Source: Candidatus Yanofskybacteria bacterium RIFCSPHIGHO2_02_FULL_50_12
GTDB lineage: Bacteria > Patescibacteriota > Minisyncoccia > 2-02-FULL-40-12 > GWA2-44-9
Assembly: GCA_001794525.1 (NCBI GenBank)
Contig: MGJZ01000031.1
Span: 12,844-25,588, forward strand
DNA length: 12,745 bases
Reading direction: 5' to 3'
The translations under genes were made by a program, and so were the position numbers. The notes under the pieces are model-generated. The model did not search any database, was not told the origin of the DNA, and saw nothing but the letters and a program-made list of their open reading frames with translations. The first letter of the stretch is position 1. Every line of letters starts with the position of its first letter. Of this stretch, positions 1-4,802 are shown piece by piece.

Positions 1-216
1 GCGACCATCAAGTTCCTTACCGTTCCACATCTCGATGGCGGCGGCTGCGCCTTCATCGGTGGTCATTTCCACAAAGCCGAAGCCTCGGGAACGACCGGTC
101 ATTTTGTCTTTCATGACCGTGGCAGAGGTAACTTCTCCAGCCTGGGCAAATGCTTGCCGCATGCTGTCGTCGGTCGTGTCGAAAGACAGGTTGCCGACAT
201 ATAATCTCTTAGCCAA
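1..216 (-). CDS. RRM-domain RNA-binding protein (3' end cut by window edge)
   Basis: This encodes the first 72 residues of a small RNA-recognition-motif protein, like the glycine-tailed RRM proteins of cyanobacteria and many other bacteria, which bind single-stranded RNA in the cytoplasm. RNP2 (LYVGNL, residues 5-10) and RNP1 (RGFGFVEM, residues 44-51) are both intact, with the usual acidic/basic linker and an Ala-rich second helix. The start is TTG at 216-214: reading upstream, an in-frame TAG occurs at 240-238 and no ATG intervenes, and the family N-terminus (MAKRLYVGNL) begins exactly there. No Shine-Dalgarno is visible directly upstream. A strong promoter overlaps the end of the dsbA-like gene and predicts a leader of about 145 nt. 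The C-terminus lies outside the window. Confidence 0.93.
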   Translation of the reverse strand, partial: MAKRLYVGNLSFDTTDDSMRQAFAQAGEVTSATVMKDKMTGRSRGFGFVEMTTDEGAAAAIEMWNGKELDGR

Positions 217-375
217 ATTTACTGTACAACTTACAACCTACCACCTACAACGTCGTTGTTTGTGATTAGTTGTTTCGTCGTTTGTATTACTCGTAGGGCG
301 ACCTCTCGAGCCCCCACTAGTCAATGACTAAGAAAGAGACTTCACCGAGAACCTACTATACCTACCATTATACAC
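217..375 (-). promoter_or_regulatory. Long 5' leader of the RRM gene with GTTGTA repeats
   Basis: This gene-free stretch separates the dsbA-like stop from the RRM start and would be mostly transcribed as the RRM leader. Read on minus, GTTGTA occurs three times just before the start codon (plus-strand TACAAC at 225-230, 232-237 and 246-251). An inverted repeat ACAACG/CGTTGT with a 1-nt centre lies at 247-259, and more ACAAC/ACAAAC copies lie further upstream. The upstream copies could pair with the GTTGT copies and mask the start. That the RRM product binds these repeats is my inference. Confidence 0.45.
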
Positions 376-395
376 CTATTGAAGCTCTACGTCAA
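367..395 (-). promoter_or_regulatory. Sigma-70-type promoter for the RRM gene
   Basis: On minus, a -35 TTGACG (395-390) and a perfect -10 TATAAT (372-367) are separated by 17 bp. The predicted transcription start is near 360. The -35 lies inside the last codons of the dsbA-like gene, so the two genes can be transcribed separately despite the same direction. Confidence 0.75.
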
Positions 396-1167
396 TAAGA
401 GCCTTAAAAACCGGATACGGCGCGGCGCCGATGGAATTACCTTGCCCATCCGCGGCAAGCCGGCCGTTAATATACGTGGCTGGGGTGCCATTAACCCCGA
501 TCGAGCTGCTATATTGGGTTTCCTGCTGGACAGCAGAAAGATGTTTGTCCGTGTCCAAGCAAGTATTGAATGTGCCTGCATTCAATCCTAAGGCAGTGGC
601 AAATTTCTTCAGATTGGATTTTGAAAATGCACCGACATTTTCGCCGCCTTGATGACTATAGAGGTAATCGTGGTATTCCCAAAATTTCCCTTGATCGCCG
701 GCGCAGCGGGCGGCTTGCGCGGCCCACAATGATTCTTGTCCCAGAAAAGCATAGTCTTTCCATACAAATTTTGCCTTGCCCGTATTCACGTACTCATTCA
801 GGATCGAAGATTTAACAGTTTCAAAATATCGTTTGCAGAACGGGCATTGATAGTCTCCGAATTCCACGATCGTCACCGGCGCGTTTTTGTCGCCGAGGAC
901 TGGACTATTGCCGATTTCAATGTTGACCGGTTTGTTTGATTTCGGCTGGCCGGCCGGGTTTGGCGTACCGGCGGAAAGTCGGGCGAACAACACCGATCCG
1001 CTGATCATAACAGCGGCCAATAAGATTGCTCCAGGCAGAATGAGTTTACTTTTATCAAAACCGCCGCCGGACGAAGGGGGCGTGGGGGGAACAGGATTCG
1101 GGGCATCCGCGAGGATTACAATCGGTTCGCCATCCGGGGCATCAGCCAATCGAGGTTCGGTATCCAT
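376..1167 (-). CDS. Membrane-anchored DsbA-family thiol-disulfide oxidoreductase
   Basis: A 263-residue protein of the Thioredoxin_4/DsbA-like group, which introduces or isomerises disulfides in secreted proteins outside the cytoplasmic membrane. An acidic, Pro-rich cytoplasmic N-terminus (1-38) is followed by one transmembrane helix (about 41-62), a linker, and the thioredoxin domain. The active site is C108-P-F-C111 after the FGDYQ strand, and the cis-Pro loop is GTPATYINGR (P229). Two more cysteines (155 and 203) could form a structural disulfide, as in other members of the family. I chose ATG at 1167 over an in-frame GTG at 1185 because a -10 hexamer ends six nucleotides before this ATG, predicting a leaderless transcript. 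It is divergent from the response regulator. The Cys-rich repeat protein at 10347 is a plausible client. Confidence 0.92.
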   Translation of the reverse strand: MDTEPRLADAPDGEPIVILADAPNPVPPTPPSSGGGFDKSKLILPGAILLAAVMISGSVLFARLSAGTPNPAGQPKSNKPVNIEIGNSPVLGDKNAPVTIVEFGDYQCPFCKRYFETVKSSILNEYVNTGKAKFVWKDYAFLGQESLWAAQAARCAGDQGKFWEYHDYLYSHQGGENVGAFSKSNLKKFATALGLNAGTFNTCLDTDKHLSAVQQETQYSSSIGVNGTPATYINGRLAADGQGNSIGAAPYPVFKALIDVELQ

Positions 1168-1173
1168 AGTGAA

Positions 1174-1202
1174 AGTATAACACACCTTGAATTATCTACT
1201 AA
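1174..1202 (-). promoter_or_regulatory. Extended -10 promoter of the dsbA-like gene (leaderless)
   Basis: On minus, TGT followed by TATACT (1179-1174) forms an extended -10. Exactly six nucleotides then precede the ATG, placing +1 on the A of the start codon. The -35 position (1202-1197, TTAGTA) is weak and abuts the 16-bp palindrome at 1202-1217. Confidence 0.6.
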
Positions 1203-1254
1203 AGAGCGTACGCTCTTCATGAAGCTTCATGCGGGATTCATGTTCAAATATGAA
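1202..1254. promoter_or_regulatory. Operator-like region: palindromes and three TTCATG direct repeats
   Basis: Between the divergent dsbA-like and response regulator genes lie a perfect 16-bp palindrome (1202-1217, AAGAGCGTACGCTCTT), a perfect 14-bp palindrome (1218-1231, CATGAAGCTTCATG), and TTCATG direct repeats at 1216, 1226 and 1237. The 10-11 bp repeat spacing matches the tandem half-sites bound by OmpR/PhoB-family regulators, and the gene immediately downstream encodes such a regulator. A possible -10 (TATGAA, 1249-1254) lies 17 bp downstream of the second TTCATG, which would then occupy the -35 position. Autoregulation is inferred. Confidence 0.5.
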
Positions 1255-1265
1255 GTTGATTATAT

Positions 1266-1940
1266 ATGCGTGTACTTATCGTTGAAGACGAAGAAAAATT
1301 AGCCCAGTCCCTCAAGAAAGGACTGGAGAAAGAAGGATATGCTGTTGACTATGTCATGGACGGCGAAGCTGGCCAGCGGCGGATCGAGGTTAGCCATAAG
1401 GATTATGACGCCGTGGTCTTGGATCTCATGCTGCCCAAGAAGGACGGATTTGAAGTTGCCAAGGCCGTCCGCGCCGCCGACATCAAGATTCCGATCCTGG
1501 TGCTAACCGCCCGCGACGCTACAGACGATAAGGTCCAAGCCTTGGATGCTGGCGCGGACGATTATCTGGTAAAGCCGTTTTCGATTCAAGAACTCATGGC
1601 CCGCCTCCGCGCCTTGCTGCGCCGGCCAGAACAAGCCCTGCCCATCGAACTCACCGTCCGAGATCTGCGTCTCAATACCACCACCCGTAAGGTGTATCGC
1701 CAGGACGAGGAAATCGTGCTAACGTTGAAGGAATTCGGCCTTCTGGAGTACCTTATGCGGCATCCGAACCAAGTTCTCACCCGCGAGCAGATTCTTGATC
1801 ACCTGTGGGATTTTGCGTTCGACTCCTTCAGCAACGTCGTGGATGTCCACATGAAGAATCTCCGCAAGAAAATCGATGGACAACACAGCGAAAAACTTTT
1901 GGAAACGATACGCGGAGTGGGCTACCGAATTAAAAGATGA
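1266..1940 (+). CDS. OmpR/PhoB-family response regulator
   Basis: A 224-residue two-component transcription factor. The receiver domain (1-120) has the acidic pocket D8/E9, phospho-acceptor D53 (VVLDLMLP), T81 and K103 (LVKPF). The winged-helix effector domain (about 125-224) has the family pattern of recognition helix followed by wing (SNVVDVHMKNLRKKI, then IRGVGYRIKR at the C-terminus). It is expected to be phosphorylated by the kinase encoded immediately downstream and to bind tandem repeats in promoters. Three TTCATG repeats sit just upstream. No Shine-Dalgarno precedes the ATG, and any leader is very short. The kinase start codon lies 65 bp before this gene's TGA, in another frame, so the two genes are translationally coupled. 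Confidence 0.95.
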   Translation: MRVLIVEDEEKLAQSLKKGLEKEGYAVDYVMDGEAGQRRIEVSHKDYDAVVLDLMLPKKDGFEVAKAVRAADIKIPILVLTARDATDDKVQALDAGADDYLVKPFSIQELMARLRALLRRPEQALPIELTVRDLRLNTTTRKVYRQDEEIVLTLKEFGLLEYLMRHPNQVLTREQILDHLWDFAFDSFSNVVDVHMKNLRKKIDGQHSEKLLETIRGVGYRIKR

Positions 1941-2865
1941 CCCTTTCGTCAGCGCTCGGATTAAGCTGACGATCCTCTACGCGATCTCTCTGTTGGCGGT
2001 GTTCTTAATTACGCCGCTTGTTTTTTCCGCCGCTCCCCGCGATGGGATTTTGGCTACCTATCAGGAAGCGGGTACGCTCTATACGATCGTCGCCCTTCTT
2101 CTCATTGCCATCACCTTTTTTATCGGCGGCACTACAATGACGCCGATCCGCCGGATCCTCCGAGCTCAAAAGCGATTCATCGCCGACGCATCGCATGAAC
2201 TGCGCACCCCGTTGGCGATAATGAAAACGAATTCTGAAGTTGCTCTTATCGATGAGGCGCATCTGGATCCGGCCGAAGCCGCCGAGGCGCTCCGCAGCAA
2301 TTTAGAAGAAATTGATAGGATGTCTAAAATCATCGAGAATCTTCTAAGCCTTTCATTCTACGACAACCGGGTGGCCGAAATTCCGTTTATGCCGATCAAT
2401 CTATCGGAGCTCATCGCTCATATCACCGAAAAGGCCAAAAGTCTGGCAGTCCGCAAATCAATTACCTTGCGCCTGCTGAATACCGATCCGGGTATGATTT
2501 TCGGAAATCCGGTCGCCATTGAGCAGATGGCGATTAATTTGATTAAAAATGCGGTCACATATACCGAGCGCGGCGGCACGGTTAGCGTATCTGTAACTCT
2601 TAAGGAAAATAATGCTCAGCTTGAATTCAAAGTAAAAGACACCGGCATCGGCATCCAAGAAAAAGACCTGCCCCACGTATTCAGTGCTTTTTATAAGGCA
2701 GGGCATTCACGTACCCAGCATGAAATGGAAAGTTCCGGCCTTGGACTTACGATCGTCAAGAAAATCGTCGAACGCCACCACGGAATGATCTACATCAATA
2801 GTAAAATCGGCAAAGGGACGACGGTCAGTGTCACCTTTCCTCGGATTACTCCTGGTTCATCCTAG
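1876..2865 (+). CDS. Sensor histidine kinase, two membrane helices, no clear HAMP
   Basis: A 329-residue HisKA/HATPase_c kinase, partner of the upstream regulator. It has two transmembrane helices (about 31-50 and 68-86) with a short external loop of about 17 residues, then a very short linker into the HisKA helix with SHELRTPL (phospho-acceptor H107). The ATP-binding domain shows the N-box (NLIKNA, N221/N225), the G1 box DTGIGI (255-260), an F box (VFSAFYKAG) and the G2 box SSGLGL (286-291). The linker is too short for a normal HAMP domain, and the small loop suggests sensing in or near the membrane. ATG 1876 is the only canonical start in frame before the first helix, although it overlaps the regulator gene by 65 bp. 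Initiation at a non-canonical codon nearer residue 25 cannot be excluded. Confidence 0.92.
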   Translation: MDNTAKNFWKRYAEWATELKDDPFVSARIKLTILYAISLLAVFLITPLVFSAAPRDGILATYQEAGTLYTIVALLLIAITFFIGGTTMTPIRRILRAQKRFIADASHELRTPLAIMKTNSEVALIDEAHLDPAEAAEALRSNLEEIDRMSKIIENLLSLSFYDNRVAEIPFMPINLSELIAHITEKAKSLAVRKSITLRLLNTDPGMIFGNPVAIEQMAINLIKNAVTYTERGGTVSVSVTLKENNAQLEFKVKDTGIGIQEKDLPHVFSAFYKAGHSRTQHEMESSGLGLTIVKKIVERHHGMIYINSKIGKGTTVSVTFPRITPGSS

Positions 2866-3049
2866 TTTCATTTTTATATTCCAAACTGGTGCCAGGTCCT
2901 TTTAATCGACGGCCGCGCGATCAAATGATCGGCGCGATAGCTGTCATTTGTTTCATCCCGAACGAATTTCGCTCGGGAAATCATATGGTGATACGAAAAG
3001 TCCCGGCAGCTGCCGGGACTTTTCGTATCACTTAATTCATTTTAGCATT
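2866..3049. other. Gene-free stretch with three hairpins
   Basis: No convincing gene is present. It holds a hairpin at 2914-2936 (9 bp with one bulge, AAAT loop), a second at 2956-2978 (TCCCGA arms, one mismatch, tiny loop) and the large palindrome at 2988-3031. The first two lack a U-tract. They could stabilise the 3' end of the kinase mRNA or form part of a small RNA, but neither reading is demonstrated. Confidence 0.4.
2988..3031. terminator. Perfect 44-bp palindrome, bidirectional terminator
   Basis: The two 22-bp arms are exactly complementary with no spacer. The GC core TCCCGGCAGCTGCCGGGA is flanked by AAAAG and CTTTT, giving an A-tract/U-tract terminator on either strand. It separates the plus-strand kinase gene from the minus-strand 39-aa gene, whose stop is at 3050. 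Confidence 0.75.
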
Positions 3050-3169
3050 TTAGCTAGTATCTTCTCCGCCGACTTGTCCGCCTTGAGTATCGCCTTGATT
3101 ACCTCTCTGATTCTGACTCCGTCTCGCCTTACGACCTTGCTTGCCCTTCCTTTGGCTCTGTGTAGGCAT
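3050..3169 (-). CDS. 39-aa basic then Gln/Gly-rich small protein
   Basis: A short reading frame with ATG at 3169 and TAA at 3052-3050 encodes a peptide with a strongly basic N-terminal half (RKGKQGRKARR, residues 7-17) and a Gln/Gly/Asn-rich acidic-ended tail (GGQVGGEDTS). The tail resembles the Gly-rich GED ending of the zinc finger peptide encoded at 4180-4317. The palindromic terminator at 2988-3031 begins 19 bp after the stop, and the gene lies between two terminators. I do not recognise the family. Another frame here also gives a plausible helical peptide but has no start codon. Reality of the gene is moderately supported only. Confidence 0.45.
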   Translation of the reverse strand: MPTQSQRKGKQGRKARRSQNQRGNQGDTQGGQVGGEDTS

Positions 3170-3257
3170 ATTTTTATGTATCTCTAATCGGTTCGCATAA
3201 ACGGTGATCAGGCGTGTGTGCGATATTCCGATATAGAAACACGATTACATGAAACGG

Positions 3258-3263
3258 ATTATA
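3258..3263 (-). promoter_or_regulatory. Perfect -10 (TATAAT) upstream of the 39-aa gene
   Basis: Minus-strand TATAAT preceded by CTTT, with no good -35 at the expected distance. A small hairpin CGGCAT/ATGCCG (3269-3283) lies just upstream. If used, it would give a leader of about 80 nt before the ATG at 3169. The remainder of 3170-3303 holds nothing else I can identify. Confidence 0.35.
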
Positions 3264-3303
3264 AAAGTACGGCATGAAATGCCGGTGAATCATGAAGTTA
3301 AAG

Positions 3304-3335
3304 AACGCCGTTGTCACTCAAGGGACAACGGCGTT
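3304..3335 (-). terminator. Rho-independent terminator of the 183-aa gene
   Basis: A 12-bp perfect stem (AACGCCGTTGTC with its complement) and an 8-nt loop. On minus it is followed by a short T-rich stretch (CTTTAACTT). It begins ten bases after the stop codon of the minus-strand gene at 3345-3896. Confidence 0.75.
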
Positions 3336-3344
3336 GCATGTGAA

Positions 3345-3896
3345 CTAACCTGGGCGGTAGCGCCGGAACACCCTCGTGTCCGTCGGAAGTAGCTCGCCTG
3401 GATCGGAAGATTCGATGCTGCAGAATCCTCCGCCGAATCTCATCGTGACCGCTCGGAGTCGGGCCAGGCGATCCCGAATCAGGAAGAGATTGAGGTTGCC
3501 GGAGGTTTGTAGCATCATCCGAGCGCTGAACATCTGATAGCGCCTGGGAAACAGGATCGCCTCCAAGCAACACAGCCGCATCTCACTGGAGGGCCCGAGT
3601 TCGGCCAGGCCTGTCTGGATCTGCTCGGCGGTAAATGCCGGAATGATTTGGAACCCCTGAAGCGTCGTGTCCCCGACCCGCTCCTCGGTCTTACTGGCGA
3701 AATCAGTAATGAATCCCGCCAGAAGGACCAACTGCCATTTGCCAGAGAGGACGCGCGTGCCAGTTCTTACATTGATGAACTTGGCGCCGTCGAATGTGCC
3801 CTCTCCCGTTGAGACAACCATTCGTTGTCGGAAACTCCCCGCGAATGAATACTCGGGAAGCTGGGGTGCCGCGACTTGCGTGAGTCGTTTTGCCAT
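3345..3896 (-). CDS. Hypothetical protein, 183 aa, with strong promoter and Shine-Dalgarno
   Basis: I do not recognise this family. The product is a soluble-looking, basic 183-residue protein with no signal peptide. A moderately hydrophobic stretch WQLVLLAGFITDFA (54-67) is more like a core strand and helix than a membrane segment. There is a CC pair (109-110) and an Arg-rich end (VFRRYRPG). The start is fixed at ATG 3896 by a perfect AAGGAGGT four bases upstream (3908-3901), although an open frame continues to 3974. It has its own sigma-70 promoter and terminator, so it is a one-gene unit. The strong ribosome site contrasts with most genes in this window and is shared with the unknown genes at 11617 and 11919, suggesting a similar origin or expression mode. 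Confidence 0.8.
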   Translation of the reverse strand: MAKRLTQVAAPQLPEYSFAGSFRQRMVVSTGEGTFDGAKFINVRTGTRVLSGKWQLVLLAGFITDFASKTEERVGDTTLQGFQIIPAFTAEQIQTGLAELGPSSEMRLCCLEAILFPRRYQMFSARMMLQTSGNLNLFLIRDRLARLRAVTMRFGGGFCSIESSDPGELLPTDTRVFRRYRPG

Positions 3897-3936
3897 CTCA
3901 ACCTCCTTAGTTGGAAAGGACCAACCTAATATATAC

Positions 3937-3965
3937 ATTATATCAAATTTGACATGAAAAGTCAA
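3937..3965 (-). promoter_or_regulatory. Near-consensus sigma-70 promoter of the 183-aa gene
   Basis: On minus, -35 TTGACT (3965-3960), a 17-bp spacer and -10 TATAAT (3942-3937). The predicted +1 is near 3930, giving a leader of about 34 nt containing the AAGGAGGT. Five of the six -35 bases lie in the palindrome that also terminates the upstream 50-aa gene. Confidence 0.8.
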
Positions 3966-3990
3966 ATAAGGCACCGGTGCCTTATTTGAC
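3961..3990 (-). terminator. Perfect 30-bp palindrome overlapping a stop codon and a -35
   Basis: Two 15-bp arms with no spacer (core GGCACCGGTGCC). On minus it contains the last codons and TAA of the 50-aa gene and most of the -35 of the next promoter. A T-rich tract (TTATTTGACTTTT) follows the core, so it may act as a terminator. The GGCACCGGTGCC core also resembles REP-type palindromes, which I cannot test here. Confidence 0.5.
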
Positions 3991-4134
3991 GTCTATCCGA
4001 TCCGGTACATTGATCGTGGGGTTGTTATCACGCATCCGCGGCAGGCCATACATGAAAAATATGAATACCAGAACAATGATTACGATGCCGGTGATCACCG
4101 CCGAGGCTGCACCGGCGCTTTCGTTATTAGCCAT
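3982..4134 (-). CDS. 50-aa single-helix membrane peptide
   Basis: ATG at 4134 and TAA at 3984-3982 define a 50-residue protein: a short polar N-terminus (MANNESAGAAS), one strong transmembrane helix (about 12-31, VITGIVIIVLVFIFFMYGL) and a polar tail ending in DRIDVK. The likely topology is N-out or N-in single-pass, unresolved. Tiny one-helix proteins of this design are frequent in CPR genomes, but I cannot assign a function. It lies between two perfect palindromes (3961-3990 and 4143-4178), directly downstream of the zinc finger gene on the same strand. No Shine-Dalgarno or clear promoter is visible, so it may depend on readthrough from upstream. Confidence 0.75.
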   Translation of the reverse strand: MANNESAGAASAVITGIVIIVLVFIFFMYGLPRMRDNNPTINVPDRIDVK

Positions 4135-4142
4135 ATTTATTT

Positions 4143-4178
4143 GCAAAAAGCTCTCGCCCATGGGCGAGAGCTTTTTGC
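4143..4178 (-). terminator. Perfect 36-bp palindromic terminator
   Basis: Arms of 18 bp with no spacer (core CTCTCGCCCATGGGCGAGAG) flanked by AAAAA and TTTTT, so it can terminate on either strand. It starts two bases after the stop of the zinc finger gene and ends just before the start of the 50-aa gene, both on minus. Confidence 0.75.
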
Positions 4179-4179
4179 T

Positions 4180-4317
4180 TTACATGCTCATATCATCTTC
4201 TCCAGTCGGACCCCGACCGCCGCCTGAACCGCCTTGATGGGCCTTCTGCTGGTGCTGGCGAAGGTCATTCTCGTCCATGGCCTCATACTCGCACTGACCG
4301 CATTTAAGGTCTGCCAT
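4180..4317 (-). CDS. 45-aa C2H2 zinc finger protein
   Basis: ATG at 4317 and TAA at 4182-4180 encode 45 residues. Residues 6-27 fit the classical finger C-x2-C-x12-H-x4-H exactly (C6, C9, H22, H27), including the conserved Leu three positions before the first His (L19). The usual aromatic position is Ala13 or its neighbour Met14. The tail is Gly-rich and acidic (GGSGGGRGPTGEDD). It probably binds one Zn2+ and may contact nucleic acid or a protein partner; the partner is unknown. The frame is open upstream to a TAA but offers no ATG, so this start is preferred. No Shine-Dalgarno is seen. A 36-bp palindromic terminator follows directly. Confidence 0.8.
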   Translation of the reverse strand: MADLKCGQCEYEAMDENDLRQHQQKAHQGGSGGGRGPTGEDDMSM

Positions 4318-4343
4318 ATATTTGGCTTGATGGGAGAACCCGC

Positions 4344-4364
4344 AAAAAAAGGCGGACTCGCGCC
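4344..4364 (-). terminator. Weak hairpin plus U7 in the zinc finger leader
   Basis: On minus, GGCG/CGCC (4 bp, 6-nt loop) is followed by seven Ts, 26 bases before the zinc finger start. It is too short for a confident terminator but could act as an attenuator. Confidence 0.25.
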
Positions 4365-4423
4365 ACCAATATTAGTTCGACATCGGCATTATCGTATAAG
4401 CCTGTAATGAGAACTCCGTGAAA

Positions 4424-4456
4424 ATCAAAACCCCCGCCAGAGACGGGGGTTTTGAT
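4424..4456 (-). terminator. Rho-independent terminator of the DUF378 gene
   Basis: A 13-bp perfect stem (ATCAAAACCCCCG and its complement) with a 7-nt loop and a built-in A-tract/T-tract. It lies five bases beyond the stop of the minus-strand DUF378 gene. Confidence 0.8.
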
Positions 4457-4461
4457 GGCGA

Positions 4462-4641
4462 CTACCCTCTTCGATTGAAGATAAGGTAGAGCGCAGAGAG
4501 ACCAACGAGATCATAGATCACATTGGTGAGAGTGCCAGTTCCGAAAACTTCGGTCACGACGTTGAGATCCAACAATCCGACCAGTCCCCAGTTCAAGGCG
4601 CCAATGATCACTAAGACCCATGCCACTTTGTGCAGTTTCAT
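4462..4641 (-). CDS. DUF378 family small membrane protein
   Basis: A 59-residue protein with the DUF378 signature VLVIIGALNWGLVGLLDLNVV (quoted in part: ALNWGLVG, residues 15-22) near the N-terminus and a second hydrophobic segment (VIYDLVGLSALYLIF, 41-55). Members are short two-helix inner membrane proteins (Bacillus YuzA type) with no established function. The length is normal for the family. ATG 4641 is the natural start; there is no Shine-Dalgarno. TCTAAT lies 11 bp before the ATG as a weak -10 candidate. It is divergent from the serine protease gene and has its own terminator. Confidence 0.88.
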   Translation of the reverse strand: MKLHKVAWVLVIIGALNWGLVGLLDLNVVTEVFGTGTLTNVIYDLVGLSALYLIFNRRG

Positions 4642-4802
4642 ATGGAAATAGAATTAGACTTTTTTACGCTGCAGTCTTCGACCATTCCCTCCTGATAGAG
4701 AAGTGGAATCATTACTCTCATCATACCATGCGAGGCAATAAAAGTTATCCGCAGCCCTGGATTCACACAAACTTTACCGGCGAGGGATATTCTTTTACTC
4801 AC
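4642..4802. other. Divergent intergenic region, DUF378 / serine protease
   Basis: No separate gene is supported. The protease frame is open through much of it, but the natural signal-anchor start is at 4803. Minus-strand TATGAT (in the GGTATGATGAG stretch near 4720-4730) and plus-strand TATTCT (4788-4793) are candidate -10 elements. The latter would give a leader of about 3 nt. Confidence 0.35.

Noticed and set aside
1168..1185. GTG start at 1185 for the dsbA-like gene
   Set aside because: It would place the start codon upstream of, and its codons across, the -10 hexamer TATACT. The ATG at 1167 fits the promoter.
2884..2900. GGTGCCAGGTCC motif and GGCACCGGTGCC (3970-3981) as REP elements
   Set aside because: They look REP-like, but only single dissimilar copies are present and no RAYT transposase is in the window, so this cannot be supported here.
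2948..3187. 79-aa plus-strand reading frame across the palindrome region
   Set aside because: It runs through the 44-bp terminator palindrome and is antisense to the better-supported 39-aa gene. Its hydrophobic half is a mirror of a basic coding strand.
3050..3190. Alternative minus-strand frame ending IREVIKAILKADKSAEKI...
   Set aside because: It reads as a plausible amphipathic helix, but there is no ATG, GTG or TTG start between its upstream TAG and that segment. The frame with an ATG was preferred, at modest confidence.
4745..4753. TTATCCGCA resembling a DnaA box
   Set aside because: One mismatch from consensus and isolated; the only other similar site (near 10032-10040) is far away. 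There is no cluster or AT-rich unwinding region, so no replication origin.
4620..4802. 61-residue N-terminal extension of the serine protease
   Set aside because: The extension precedes a normal signal-anchor start (MKRLLAAQLK) and lacks a family-like sequence. It also overlaps the start of the divergent DUF378 gene.
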